Origin: Chromobacterium alticapitis
Lineage (GTDB): Bacteria; Pseudomonadota; Gammaproteobacteria; Burkholderiales; Chromobacteriaceae
Direction of reading: 5' to 3'
Assembly: GCF_002924365.1 (NCBI RefSeq)
Contig: NZ_PQWB01000045.1
Span: 1-64,000, forward strand
Length of the DNA: 64,000 nucleotides
The notes under the pieces were generated by a model. The model was not told the DNA's origin and did no database searches. It was given only the letters and a program-made list of their open reading frames with translations. This document shows, piece after piece, positions 49,635 to 58,781 of this stretch; position 1 is the first letter of the stretch; each line of letters starts with the position of its first letter. Both the position numbers and the translations under genes were made by a program.

Positions 49635-51773
49635 TCAATGCTCGCCGCCGAAGTGCTTGACCCGGCGCATCACTTCCTTTTGCTTGCCGGCATTGAACGG
49701 CCGCGCATTGGGGCTGCCCAGATAGCCGCACACCCGGCGGGTGACGGATAGCGAGGCGCTGTCGCGATTGCCGCACTGCGGGCAGCGGAAGCCTTCCGCG
49801 TCCGCCTGCGCCTCCCCCATGAAGCCGCACAGGCCGCAGGAATCCACTGGCGTGTTGCTGCCGAAATACGGCACATGCCTGGCGGCATAGTCCCAGATCG
49901 CCTCCAGCGCCTTCAGGTTGTGCTGCATATTGGGCAGTTCGACATAGGTGATGTGGCCGCCGCTGGCCAGCTCGGCAAAGCCGGTTTCAAAATCTATTTT
50001 CTCGAATGGATCCGCCTTGCGGAACACATCCAAATGGAAGGAGTTGGTGTAATAGCCCTTGTCTGTCACTTCCGGGATGGTGCCAAAGCGCTCCTTGTCC
50101 AGCTTGCAGAAGCGATGGCACAGCGACTCGCTGGGCGTGGAGTACAGCGAGAAGCCGAAACCCGTCTCGCGCCGCCATTCCGCCGCCGCCTCGCCCATCC
50201 GCGCCACCACCCGGCGCTGGAAGGCCCTGGCCTCCGCGCTGTCTGCCGGGTGCGCGCCGAACAGCAAGACACCCACCTCGTGCAGGCCGATATAACCAAG
50301 CGAAATCGAGGCGCGGCCATTCTCAAGCAAGCGCATGATGTCTTCGTCCGGCCGCAGGCGCATGCCGAAGGCGCCTTCGGTATACAGAATCGGCGCCACA
50401 TTCGCCTTGACGCCGCGCAGCCGCTCCAGCCGCACCATCAACGCGCGGAAGCACAGTTGCAGGCGCGGCTCCAGCAGACGCCAGAAGTCTACGGCCTTGC
50501 CTTGCGCCTCGATGGCGATGCGCGGCAGGTTCAGGCTGACCACGCCCAGATTGTTGCGGCCATCCAGCACCTCGCGGCCGAACTCATCCCGCCACGCGGC
50601 CAGAAAGCTGCGGCAGCCCATAGGCGAAACCGGAATGGATGAACCAGTGATCTTGCGGCTAAGCGCCGCCGAGATGATGTCCGGATACATGCGCTTGGAA
50701 GTGCACTCCAGCGCCAGCTGCTTGATATCGTAATTCGGGTCCTCCGGCTTCAGATTGACGCCGTCGTCGATGAACATCACCAGCTTGGGAAACACCGGGG
50801 TGATGCCCTCCTTGCCCAGGCCCTTGATGCGGACGCGCAGAATGGACTGCTGAATGATGCGCGCTTCCCAGGCCGTGCCCATGCCGAAGGAGAAGGTGAC
50901 GAAGGGCTGCTGGCCATTGGAGCTGAACAAGGTGTTGATCTCGTACTCGCAGGCCTGGATGCCGTCGTAGCACTCCTTTTCCGTCCGTTCGCGGGCGTAG
51001 CGCTCCGGATCGGCGATGCCGTACTGCCGCGCCACATCCAGGTTCTTGCGATAGCTTTTCAGCACGTATGGCGCCAACGTCTGGTCGATATTCGGAATGG
51101 TGGTGCCGCCATACTGGTGGCTGGCCACCTGCGCGATGATCTGGGCGGTGACGGCGCAAGCCACGCCTATGGACTTGGGGCTTTCAATCTGCGCATTGCC
51201 CAGTCTGAAACCCTGCTCCAGCATGCCCTTCAGATCCACCAGGCAGCAATTGGTGAAGGGCAGAAACGGCGAATAGTCCAGGTCATGGAAATGGATGTCC
51301 CCGCTATTGTGCGCGGCCAGGATATCCTTGGGCAGGAAATTCCCAGCGAATTGCTTGGACACGATGCCGGCCATCAGGTCCCGCATCACCGGAAACACAT
51401 TGGCGTCCTTGTTCGCGTTCTCCGTGGTCGCTTCTTCGTCTGTCTTATGCACCAGCCCCATCAGCTTGGCGTGCAGTTCGGAGCCCTGGGCGCGGACGGT
51501 GTCGCGGTCGTGCCGATATTCGATATAGCCGCGCGCCACCTCCGGGTAGCGTCGCATCAAGGCGTCCTCCACCCGCTTTTGGATGGCGGGAATGTCCAGG
51601 CGTCCCTCACGCGCCAGTTCGCGGCACTCGCGCTCGACTTGCGCGGCGATCTCCAGCGCCAAAGCCGCTGGCTCGGCATGGCCTGCCGCCGTTGCCGCCT
51701 TGCGGCAAGCATTGGCGATCTTGCCTATGTCGAATTCCACCATCGCGCCATCGCGCTTACGCACCTGAAGCAT
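49635..51773 (-). CDS. nrdD: Anaerobic (class III) ribonucleoside triphosphate reductase
   Basis: A 712-residue enzyme, the same length as E. coli NrdD. The N-terminal ATP-cone is VRKRDGAMVEFDIGKIANACRKA (residues 3-25). The C-terminal zinc ligands are CGLCGF and CPQCGN, and the glycyl radical is Gly683 in RVCGYLG. It makes deoxynucleotides without oxygen, which indicates facultative anaerobic growth. nrdG follows. Candidate NrdR and FNR sites lie upstream. Confidence 0.97.
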   Translation of the reverse strand: MLQVRKRDGAMVEFDIGKIANACRKAATAAGHAEPAALALEIAAQVERECRELAREGRLDIPAIQKRVEDALMRRYPEVARGYIEYRHDRDTVRAQGSELHAKLMGLVHKTDEEATTENANKDANVFPVMRDLMAGIVSKQFAGNFLPKDILAAHNSGDIHFHDLDYSPFLPFTNCCLVDLKGMLEQGFRLGNAQIESPKSIGVACAVTAQIIAQVASHQYGGTTIPNIDQTLAPYVLKSYRKNLDVARQYGIADPERYARERTEKECYDGIQACEYEINTLFSSNGQQPFVTFSFGMGTAWEARIIQQSILRVRIKGLGKEGITPVFPKLVMFIDDGVNLKPEDPNYDIKQLALECTSKRMYPDIISAALSRKITGSSIPVSPMGCRSFLAAWRDEFGREVLDGRNNLGVVSLNLPRIAIEAQGKAVDFWRLLEPRLQLCFRALMVRLERLRGVKANVAPILYTEGAFGMRLRPDEDIMRLLENGRASISLGYIGLHEVGVLLFGAHPADSAEARAFQRRVVARMGEAAAEWRRETGFGFSLYSTPSESLCHRFCKLDKERFGTIPEVTDKGYYTNSFHLDVFRKADPFEKIDFETGFAELASGGHITYVELPNMQHNLKALEAIWDYAARHVPYFGSNTPVDSCGLCGFMGEAQADAEGFRCPQCGNRDSASLSVTRRVCGYLGSPNARPFNAGKQKEVMRRVKHFGGEH

Positions 51774-51882
51774 CGTCGCCCCTCCACAATTCCATCATCA
51801 AAAAACGAAGCGGCGCATCCAGCCGGCTCCGCAACGAACGATATTGTGGCCAAAACCGCTGTGCGCCGCCGGGCTTTTTCTT

Positions 51883-51922
51883 CTAAATATGGGGATTAAA
51901 TTTGCTTGCGATCAATATATTG
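51883..51922 (-). promoter_or_regulatory. Candidate NrdR box pair and FNR-type site before nrdD
   Basis: CAATATATTG (51913-51922) matches the NrdR core CwAtATaTwG; CTAAATATGG (51883-51892), centred 30 bp away, matches 8 of 10. Overlapping the first, TTGAT-CGCA-AGCAA (51902-51915, minus strand) is 9/10 to the FNR consensus halves. Both regulators fit an anaerobic nrd operon. They lie 110-150 bp before nrdD. Confidence 0.5.
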
Positions 51923-52019
51923 CGATTTCAAGCCCAGCACCCCATGGAGCGACAATTGGATACACAAAGGTCATAACAAGGCGCTTAAATTTCATGACAT
52001 TCCAAACCGGAGAGCCGCC

Positions 52020-52580
52020 ATGCGCCGTCTTGCCATTCTCATTCTGCTCAGCTCGCTCTGCCAAACCGCCCTCGCCGACGACAAGGAAACGGTGCAGGGC
52101 CAGGGCGGCCGCGTTTTGCGCTACAGCTCCACCCAGGTCAGAGTCGCGCCCTCCCCCGAGGACATGCGCAACTATTTGCAAGCGCGCGATGCCCGGCTGG
52201 ACGGAGCTGGCGCGGCAATGGCGCTGCAGGCCGGCCGCAAGGCTCTGGAGCAATTGGGATACAAACAGATTGAGGTGGATACTGATTACAGCGTGATCCG
52301 CGCCGAAAAGGACGAAACGCTGGTCAGCGAAGCGCGTCAGACGCTGCGCGGACTGCTGAAGCTTAAATTCCCGCTGCCGGGCAAGCCTGATCATCAAACC
52401 ACCGAGGTGCTGCTGACCCTGCGTCCGGGGCCGCAACCTGGCCAGCTGCTGCTGAGAACCCGCATACGCCAGACCGTCTGGGACAGCAACGGCAACTCGC
52501 GCACCTTGCTGTGCAGCGACCCGGCCATCTATCGCCAACTATACGAAAAATTGGCCAGCGCCCTGGACGGTCAGCGCTGA
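52020..52580 (+). CDS. Exported protein of unknown function
   Basis: A 186-residue protein. MRRLAILILLSSLCQTALA-DDK is a clear signal peptide, so the protein is periplasmic or surface-exposed. The mature part shows no recognised domain: QAGRKALEQLGYKQIEVDTDYSVIRAEKDETLVSEARQTL and strand-rich VLLTLRPGPQPGQLLLRTRIRQTVWD. GGAGAG precedes the ATG. It is divergent from nrdD, and its promoter region overlaps the nrdD control sites. Confidence 0.78.
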   Translation: MRRLAILILLSSLCQTALADDKETVQGQGGRVLRYSSTQVRVAPSPEDMRNYLQARDARLDGAGAAMALQAGRKALEQLGYKQIEVDTDYSVIRAEKDETLVSEARQTLRGLLKLKFPLPGKPDHQTTEVLLTLRPGPQPGQLLLRTRIRQTVWDSNGNSRTLLCSDPAIYRQLYEKLASALDGQR

Positions 52581-52631
52581 TCTGCTCGAGGCTAGAAAGC
52601 ATGCCGGCAGGCTAATTTTCAAGCAAAGACT

Positions 52632-52661
52632 TGCCAATGACGCCCAATAGACGCTTTAATA
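52632..52661 (+). promoter_or_regulatory. Probable promoter of the brnQ leader
   Basis: TTGCCA and TTTAAT separated by 18 bp. The start site would fall near 52668, about 25 nt before the leader peptide ATG. Confidence 0.5.
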
Positions 52662-52692
52662 AGCGAATGCTTTCTTTTTAATCGGATCGAAC

Positions 52693-52806
52693 ATGCTGCC
52701 AAACCCTCTCGCCATGCCCGCCGCGCCGCGCTCCGGCCGCGCGGCTCATGCCGTGGGCAGCGTATCCGTGATTATTATTATCCCGCTTCCAAACAGCCAG
52801 GGATAA
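52693..52806 (+). CDS. Branched-chain amino acid leader peptide of brnQ
   Basis: A 37-codon ORF ending TAA that reads ...AVGSVSVIIIIPLPNSQG, with four consecutive Ile codons (ATT ATT ATT ATC, 52771-52782) preceded by three Val codons in six. This is the pattern of attenuation leader peptides such as those of ilv operons. The ribosome site is weak (GGATCG). The peptide ends within the first arm of competing hairpins before brnQ, a branched-chain amino acid carrier. Expression is inferred. Confidence 0.6.
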   Translation: MLPNPLAMPAAPRSGRAAHAVGSVSVIIIIPLPNSQG

Positions 52807-52853
52807 AGTCGCCTTTCTGCAATTCAGCCGACGTCCCTGGCAAGGGACCGGCT
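52797..52853 (+). promoter_or_regulatory. Attenuator with competing hairpins before brnQ
   Basis: CCAGGGA (52797-52803) can pair with TCCCTGG (52834-52840), or GTCCCT (52833-52838) with AGGGAC (52843-52848). The second stem is extended by AGCCG/CGGCT (52826-52830 with 52849-52853). The two structures exclude each other. The T-rich tract after it is interrupted (CTCCCTTTCCTT), so termination strength is uncertain. Confidence 0.5.
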
Positions 52854-52910
52854 CGAACGCTCCCTTTCCTTCTCCAGGTCCGCCGGCACTATCGTCTGGA
52901 GATATCGCCT

Positions 52911-54221
52911 ATGCTTTCCCGCAGCAATACAGCCGCCTTGGGCATGATGGTTTTCGCCCTGTTTCTCGGCGCTGGCAACGTTATTTTTCCGCCGATGGCG
53001 GGCCACTTGGCCGGCGAGGCCTGGGTCATCGCGGCGCTGGGCTTCATGTTGACAGGCGTAGGCCTGCCCTTTCTCGCGCTGCTGACCGTGGCAGGCCTGG
53101 GCCGCGGCGAAGCGCTGTCGCGCGACTTGCCTCCCTGGGCGGCGACCGCCTTCTGGAGCCTGCTGTATTTGATACTCGGCCCGCTGTTCGCGATGCCGCG
53201 CGTCACCAACGTCGCCTACGAAATGGGCTGGCTTGCGCTGGGATTCGCCGATACCCCCTGGAGCGGCGCGCTGTTCGCCCTCGCATTCAATGCCGCCGGA
53301 CTCTTCCTCACGCTGAGGCCAGGGTTGCTGATAGACAGCATGGGGCGCTGGATGACGCCGGTTCTGCTTGCCCTGCTGGCGGCTGTCGCCGCGGGCGTCG
53401 CGCTGCAGCCTATGGACGGCGTCACGCCCGCCAGCGGCCGTTATATCGACGGAGCCTTCATCGCGGGGGCTTTGAGCGGGTATCAAACCATGGATGTGCT
53501 GTCCGCCATGGCATTTGGCGGATTGGTTGCGCGCGCGCTGGCGGGAAAAGGCATTACCCAAGCGCCAATCGTTCGCCGGCTCACATTGAAAGCCGGCCTG
53601 ATCTCGGTCGCGCTGCTGTCCCTGCTATACTTGAGTTTGTTTTATCTGGGCGCCACCGGCAGCCCGGCGGCCGCCGGCGCGAGCAATGGCGGACAAATCT
53701 TCGCGCGCTACGTCGCCTGGCTGTTCGGCGCCCCAGGCAGTTGGCTGATGGCCGGCATCGTTCTGCTAGCCTGCCTGACCACCATGGTGGGCCTGGCCAG
53801 CACCAGCGCGGATTACTTCGCCAGGCAAACCGGCTTGCTCGGCTATCGGAGCTGGTTGATCGCGGTTTCCGTCGCCGCCTCGCTGATCGCCAACTTCGGC
53901 CTCGATGCGCTGATTCGCATCACCGTGCCCGCCCTATACCTGATTTACCCCTGCGCCGTCTGCCTGGTGCTGCTTGAACCGCTGAGAAGCCTCCTACCCA
54001 AACGCAAGTTCAGTTATGGCCTGACGCTGGGCGTGGTGGCCGTCTTCAGCCTGGGCGACATGCTCAAGGCCGCAGACCTGCTTCCCTTCCCCCTCCAGAC
54101 CTGGCTGGAACAACTGCCGCTGTTCTCCCTGAGCCTGGGCTGGCTGCTGCCAGGCGCCTTGGCGCTGGCCTTGAGCTTGCCGCTGAGCCGCGTGGGCCGG
54201 AGCATTGCAACCGCCTCCTAA
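52911..54221 (+). CDS. brnQ: Branched-chain amino acid:cation symporter (LIV-II type)
   Basis: A 436-residue inner-membrane carrier importing Leu, Ile and Val. About 12 hydrophobic segments; GMMVFALFLGAGNVIFPPMAG at the N-terminus and PLFAMPRVTNVAYEMG are BrnQ signatures, as is GYQTMDVLSAMAFG. TGGAGAT lies 9 nt before the ATG. It sits behind an apparent Ile/Val-rich leader and ends before a strong terminator. Confidence 0.95.
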   Translation: MLSRSNTAALGMMVFALFLGAGNVIFPPMAGHLAGEAWVIAALGFMLTGVGLPFLALLTVAGLGRGEALSRDLPPWAATAFWSLLYLILGPLFAMPRVTNVAYEMGWLALGFADTPWSGALFALAFNAAGLFLTLRPGLLIDSMGRWMTPVLLALLAAVAAGVALQPMDGVTPASGRYIDGAFIAGALSGYQTMDVLSAMAFGGLVARALAGKGITQAPIVRRLTLKAGLISVALLSLLYLSLFYLGATGSPAAAGASNGGQIFARYVAWLFGAPGSWLMAGIVLLACLTTMVGLASTSADYFARQTGLLGYRSWLIAVSVAASLIANFGLDALIRITVPALYLIYPCAVCLVLLEPLRSLLPKRKFSYGLTLGVVAVFSLGDMLKAADLLPFPLQTWLEQLPLFSLSLGWLLPGALALALSLPLSRVGRSIATAS

Positions 54222-54252
54222 GCCAGCCAAAGCCAAACACCGCTCGCTCGAC

Positions 54253-54287
54253 AATGCCGTTCACTCAGACGAGTGAGCGGCATTTTT
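54253..54287 (+). terminator. Intrinsic terminator of brnQ
   Basis: AATGCCGTTCACTC-AGAC-GAGTGAGCGGCATT followed by TTT: 14 bp with a single G-T pair, 31 bp past the brnQ stop. Confidence 0.88.
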
Positions 54288-54450
54288 CAGGCCACGAATC
54301 CTGCTCGCGCTCCTGCCACTCCATCTCTCGAGCCTTGATCCAAATGCCAGGCAAGAATCATGGATACCTTGATTCCCCGCACGCGCTCAACACAGCAGCC
54401 CTGACAGGAGTACGCACGCGGGCCGGGCAAGCCGGCTCAGTTGTCTCCTC
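54288..54450. other. Gene-free interval between brnQ and the aminotransferase
   Basis: Part of a 380-bp interval without a supportable gene. Apart from the two terminators at its ends I see no promoter, RNA or repeat in it; the 118 bp after 54484 are also empty. Confidence 0.5.
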
Positions 54451-54484
54451 CAAAACAGCAGCGGGGGCATAAATGCCCCCGCTG
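54451..54484 (-). terminator. Intrinsic terminator of the aminotransferase gene
   Basis: CAGCGGGGGCAT pairs with ATGCCCCCGCTG (12 bp). On the minus strand it is followed by CTGTTTTGG. It lies 120 bp past the stop. The plus strand has an A-run after it, so the other direction is also possible but unlikely. Confidence 0.7.
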
Positions 54485-54603
54485 TAAAAAAGCTGCCGTT
54501 CAGCTACCCAATCAAACAGAACCCATCCGCCAAACAGACGGCATCACCAGGCTCCATAGGACTGGCTCAGCGACGCGCCAAGCAAACCTGGCACTATCCG
54601 CGA

Positions 54604-55812
54604 TCAGGCCTGAACCACCTTGGCAATCGCCGAGGCCACATAATCGACATTCTTGCTGTTCAGCGCCGCCAGGCAGATCCGCCCGGTGGATACGGCATAA
54701 ATGCCGAACTCTTCGCGCAGGCGGTCAACTTGCGCCACGCTGAGCCCGGTATACGAGAACATGCCTCGCTGAGCGGTAATGAAGGAAAAATCGACCGCCA
54801 CGCCGTGCGCCTCGATGGCCGCCAGCAGCGCATGGCGCATGGCGCGAATGCGGTCGCGCATGCCGGCCAGCTCGTCCTCCCAACGCTGACGCAGTTCAGC
54901 GCTGGACAAGACCGCCGCCACGATGGCGGCGCCATGGATAGGCGGATTGGAGTAATTGGTGCGAATCACGCGCTTCAATTGCGACAGCACGCGCGCGGAC
55001 TCATCCTTGGAGCCGGTGACGATGGACAGCGCGCCCACGCGCTCGCCATACAGCGAGAAGCTCTTGGAGAAGGAACTGGCGACAAAGAACTGCAGACCGG
55101 ACTCGGCAAACAGGCGCACCGCCAACGCGTCGGCCTCGATGCCGTCGGCAAAGCCTTGGTAGGCCATGTCGAGGAAAGGCACCAGGCCGCGCTCGCCGCA
55201 AACGGCAACCACTTCGCGCCATTGCTCGGCGGACAGATCGGCGCCAGTCGGATTGTGGCAGCAGGCATGCAATACGACGATGGAACCGGCAGGCTGAGCG
55301 GCCAGGTGCGACTTCATCGCGTCGAATGCGACGCCGCGGGTAGACGCCTCATAGTACGGATAATTCACCACGTCGAAGCCTGCGGACTCGAACAAGGCGC
55401 GGTGATTTTCCCAAGACGGATCGCTGATATGGACTTTCGCGCCGGCGTCCAGACGCTTCAGGAAATCGGCGCCTATCTTCAGCGCGCCGGTGCCGCCCAA
55501 GGCCTGGGCCGTCACCACGCGGCCAGCGGCCAACAGCTCGCTATCCGCGCCGAACAATAGTTTTTGCACCGCGACATCGTATGCCGCCGGGCCTTCGATC
55601 GGCTGATAGCCGCGAGCCGGCAGCGCTTCCAGCCTAGCCTTCTCCGCGGCCTGCACGGCGGCCAGAAGCGGAATTTTGCCGTTGTCGTCAGAATACACGC
55701 CCACTCCAAGGTTAACCTTGGTGCCGCGCGTATCCGCGTTGAAGGCTTCATTCAAACCGAGAATGGGGTCGCGCGGCGCCAGTTCCACACCGGCGAAGAT
55801 CGAAGAGGTCAT
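54604..55812 (-). CDS. tyrB: Aromatic amino acid / aspartate aminotransferase
   Basis: A 402-residue class I PLP transaminase. GVGVYSDDNGKIPLL and GYQPIEGPAAYDVAVQKLLFG match the AspC/TyrB family; VVLHACCHNPTGADLSAEQW and SSFSKSFSLYGERVGAL carry the PLP Lys. AspC and TyrB cannot be separated by eye. The start at 55812 has a GGAG site. It is divergent from a small membrane protein across about 260 bp, where no motif was found. Confidence 0.9.
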   Translation of the reverse strand: MTSSIFAGVELAPRDPILGLNEAFNADTRGTKVNLGVGVYSDDNGKIPLLAAVQAAEKARLEALPARGYQPIEGPAAYDVAVQKLLFGADSELLAAGRVVTAQALGGTGALKIGADFLKRLDAGAKVHISDPSWENHRALFESAGFDVVNYPYYEASTRGVAFDAMKSHLAAQPAGSIVVLHACCHNPTGADLSAEQWREVVAVCGERGLVPFLDMAYQGFADGIEADALAVRLFAESGLQFFVASSFSKSFSLYGERVGALSIVTGSKDESARVLSQLKRVIRTNYSNPPIHGAAIVAAVLSSAELRQRWEDELAGMRDRIRAMRHALLAAIEAHGVAVDFSFITAQRGMFSYTGLSVAQVDRLREEFGIYAVSTGRICLAALNSKNVDYVASAIAKVVQA

Positions 55813-56076
55813 ACCAGGCTCCATTAATATGCAAACGGGCCGACGCCATGCCGCCGGCCATAGAAACTCCGTACGCTGTTGCCTTTCGAAGGCAAGGTGT
55901 TCGCTGTCGAACAATAGTTTACCACGGCGGCACAGCATGCGCGGCAAGTTCACCCCTCCTCCAAACGGCAGGATATTGCGCCCGCCAGCCAGAAAATCTT
56001 CTATCATGGCATAAATGGATAACGAGCAGACTTACGAATCGAAATCCTGCCAACTTTACGCCACATGGAGGCAAAG

Positions 56077-56355
56077 ATGAGAAAAGGCATACTGTTGTTC
56101 TGGCCGTCGTTCATCATCGCGGTGCTCGCCACCCTCGTGTTTTACTCCATATTCGACCCTGCCGAGCTGACCCTGCACGGCCACGCCTTGTTCGCGGACA
56201 AACTGACGGCCTACTCCGTCTTCCTGCTGGCCAGCTGGGCCTTCGGCGCGCTCAACACCGCCATCGTACTGCTGCTGGAGAAAAGCGCGCGCGACATCAA
56301 TGGCTTTACCCCCCCGCCCGTCGTCAGCGGAGACGAAGACGGCTCCCCCTCCTGA
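56077..56355 (+). CDS. Two-pass small membrane protein, function unknown
   Basis: A 92-residue protein with hydrophobic segments at about 5-25 (ILLFWPSFIIAVLATLVFYS) and 47-68 (AYSVFLLASWAFGALNTAIVLLL), and a short acidic/Pro tail (TPPPVVSGDEDG). GGAGG lies 6 nt before the ATG at 56077, which is better placed than the ATG 12 bp earlier. No family recognised. Confidence 0.75.
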   Translation: MRKGILLFWPSFIIAVLATLVFYSIFDPAELTLHGHALFADKLTAYSVFLLASWAFGALNTAIVLLLEKSARDINGFTPPPVVSGDEDGSPS

Positions 56356-56429
56356 CCAAGCCGCTGTCCGCTGCCTATTAAGACTATGCTAGAGCATGGC
56401 CCGAGCGCTTGGGCAAGACAGGAACGGAC

Positions 56430-57155
56430 GTGGAAAGCAGGACGCGAGGACTGCTGGCCTGCTGGCTGGCGCTATGGCTGCAGTTCGCGGCGGCGGAAAC
56501 CAGGCTGCTGACCGAGGATGATCCGCCGTTCAACTACCCGGACGGCAGCGGCGGCATCACCGGCATTTCCACCGAAATGGTGTCGGAGGCCTTCCGCCGC
56601 GCGGGACTACGCTACTCGATAGCACTCATGCCATGGCTGCGCGCCTATCTGCAAGCGCAAACCGACGCCAACGCCTGCCTGTTCTCCACCACGCGCAATG
56701 AAGAGCGGGAGCCGTTGTTTCAATGGGTGGGTCCGCTGCTGAAGAACGACTGGGCGGTTTTCGCCGGACCGCGCAGCCCGCGTTCCGCGCGCGATATGGA
56801 AGCTCTGCGGCCGTACCGCATAGGCGGCTACCGCGGCGACGCCGTGGCGCTTTACCTGCAGAATCGCGGCTACCGGCTGGAATACACATCGGACGACGCG
56901 CTGAATCTGCGCAAGTTGATGGCCGGCCACATAGACTTCTGGGCGTCCGGCATCTATCACGCCCGTTTCCTGAGCAAACGGGAACGCACGGGCCCATTGC
57001 GGCAAGTCGCGGTATTCTCGTCCAGCTATTTGTACCTGGCCTGCCATCCTCATATGCCGCCCGACATTCCGCAGCGACTCAACGCCGCGCTGGATGACAT
57101 GCGACGGGACGGCTACGTGGACGCCTTGAAAAAACGCTACCTGGCAGGCCCCTGA
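56430..57155 (+). CDS. Periplasmic solute-binding protein, ABC/SBP family 3 type
   Basis: A 241-residue protein starting at GTG with AGGA upstream. A signal peptide (MESRTRGLLACWLALWLQFAAA-ETR) is followed by the family-3 fold: LTEDDPPFNYPDGSGGITGISTEMVSEAFRRAGLRYSI, then a hinge region and ALDDMRRDGYVDALKKRY at the end. No permease or ATPase gene is next to it, so it may serve a distant transporter or act as a sensor protein. Confidence 0.85.
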   Translation: MESRTRGLLACWLALWLQFAAAETRLLTEDDPPFNYPDGSGGITGISTEMVSEAFRRAGLRYSIALMPWLRAYLQAQTDANACLFSTTRNEEREPLFQWVGPLLKNDWAVFAGPRSPRSARDMEALRPYRIGGYRGDAVALYLQNRGYRLEYTSDDALNLRKLMAGHIDFWASGIYHARFLSKRERTGPLRQVAVFSSSYLYLACHPHMPPDIPQRLNAALDDMRRDGYVDALKKRYLAGP

Positions 57156-57267
57156 GTCAAGCCCAATGCAAACCGCCCCCGCGGCGCAGGCATCCCGCGA
57201 TGCGCGCGCCCCAGGGGCGGTTTCCAATTCGCCGCAACGGCCCCGTTTGGACGAGGCCGCGCGCTGG

Positions 57268-58650
57268 TCAGAACACTTTCAGACCCTTCAGCATCACCAC
57301 CAGGATCAACGCGGGCGAAACGAAGCGGACCACGAAGAACAAGGGCTTCAGCAAGCTTTCGTTGCTCAGGGCGCCGCCATTGCTCAAGGCGTCGCGGAAG
57401 CGCTCGTACTTCCACACCCAGCCCGTGAACAGGCACAGGAAAATCCCGCCCAGCGGCATCAGCACATTGGAAGTCACGAAGTCGAACAAATCGAACAGAG
57501 TCATGCCGAAAATCTTGAAATCCGCGGTCAGACTGTTGGACAGCGCGCAGCCCGCGCCCACCACGGCCAGCAGCAGCAGATTGATCACCGTGGACTTGAC
57601 TCGGCTGATGCCGAAGCGCTCGCTCAGCACCGATACCGGCACTTCAAGAATGGACAGCATGGCGCCGGTGGCGGCGATGGCGGTCAGCACGAAGAACACC
57701 ACCATGAACACATGGCCCAGCGGCATGCTGGCGAATACAGCCGGGATCGTGATGAACAGCAGCGAGGGGCCGGCCGCCGGCTGGAAGCCGAAAGCGAACA
57801 CCGCCGGAAAAATGGCGATGCCGGCCAGCAGCGACACGAACAAGTCGGCGCACATCACGCGGAAGGTGGTGACTGGAATGTTCTGGTCATCGCGGAAGTA
57901 GCTGCCATAGGTAATCATGGTGCCCATGCCGATGGACAGCTTGAAGAAGGCCAGACCAACCGCCGTCAGCACGACCGCCGGCGTGATCTTGGAGAAGTCC
58001 GGCGTGAACAGGAAAGACAGACCCTCGCTCGCGCCCGGCAGCATCAGGCTGCGCGCGCCTATCAGCAGCAGCAGCACAAACAGCAGCGGCATCAGCTTCT
58101 TGGTCACCGCTTCGATGCCCTTGGACACCCCCAGCAGCAGGATGCCGCCGATCAGCGCCAATACCGCCCATTGCCACAGCAAAGACTGCTTAGGGTCGGA
58201 AATCAGCGAGGCAAAGGCGCCGGACGTCACTTTGGGATCGCGCGACAGGATATCCCCGCCTATCGCCTTGAAGATATAGGCAAACACCCAGGCCGCCACT
58301 TCGGAATAGAAGGCCATGATCAGAAAGGCGGCGAAAACGCCGAAAGCCCCGATCAGCCACCACGGCTGCCCCTTCGGCGCCAGCGTCACCAGCGTGGTCA
58401 CCGCGTCGCGCTTGGCCTTGCGTCCCAGCATGATCTCGGAAATCATCACCGGCAGTCCCACCAGCAGCGTGGCCAGCACATACACCACCAAGAATCCGGC
58501 GCCGCCATTGGTGCCAGTCAAATATGGGAACTTCCAGATATTGCCCAAGCCGACCGCCGACCCCAGAGTGGCCGCCAGCACGCCGAAACTGGAAGTAAAC
58601 CCGTCGCGCGCCTTGGGCGCTCCACCCGACTTCATTTTGTCCTGACTCAT
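57268..58650 (-). CDS. Sodium-dependent transporter of the SNF/NSS family
   Basis: A 460-residue inner-membrane carrier. SSFGVLAATLGSAVGLGNIWKFPYLTGTNGGAGFLVVYV is the LeuT-type TM1 and following region with the Na+-site Asn/Gly pattern. About 11-12 hydrophobic segments follow. Amino acids are the usual substrates. AGAGAG lies before the ATG at 58650. Confidence 0.92.
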   Translation of the reverse strand: MSQDKMKSGGAPKARDGFTSSFGVLAATLGSAVGLGNIWKFPYLTGTNGGAGFLVVYVLATLLVGLPVMISEIMLGRKAKRDAVTTLVTLAPKGQPWWLIGAFGVFAAFLIMAFYSEVAAWVFAYIFKAIGGDILSRDPKVTSGAFASLISDPKQSLLWQWAVLALIGGILLLGVSKGIEAVTKKLMPLLFVLLLLIGARSLMLPGASEGLSFLFTPDFSKITPAVVLTAVGLAFFKLSIGMGTMITYGSYFRDDQNIPVTTFRVMCADLFVSLLAGIAIFPAVFAFGFQPAAGPSLLFITIPAVFASMPLGHVFMVVFFVLTAIAATGAMLSILEVPVSVLSERFGISRVKSTVINLLLLAVVGAGCALSNSLTADFKIFGMTLFDLFDFVTSNVLMPLGGIFLCLFTGWVWKYERFRDALSNGGALSNESLLKPLFFVVRFVSPALILVVMLKGLKVF

Positions 58651-58781
58651 TTTTTGTTCTCTCTGCCGCCTATGAAACAAGCCCGCGCGGAGGTCATCCG
58701 GGCGGGCTCTCAATGACCTTCGATATTACAAGGCGACGATTCTGAAGCCTAATGCTGATACAGGCAAAGCATTTTTTAGGT

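Noticed and set aside
54288-54603. Short open frames between brnQ and the aminotransferase
   Set aside because: They lack ribosome sites and start or end within terminators; no coding pattern was seen.
57166-58716. 516-codon Gln/His-rich open frame opposite the SNF transporter
   Set aside because: The composition (QHEEHHH-like runs) is the antisense of hydrophobic codons; the transporter is the real gene.
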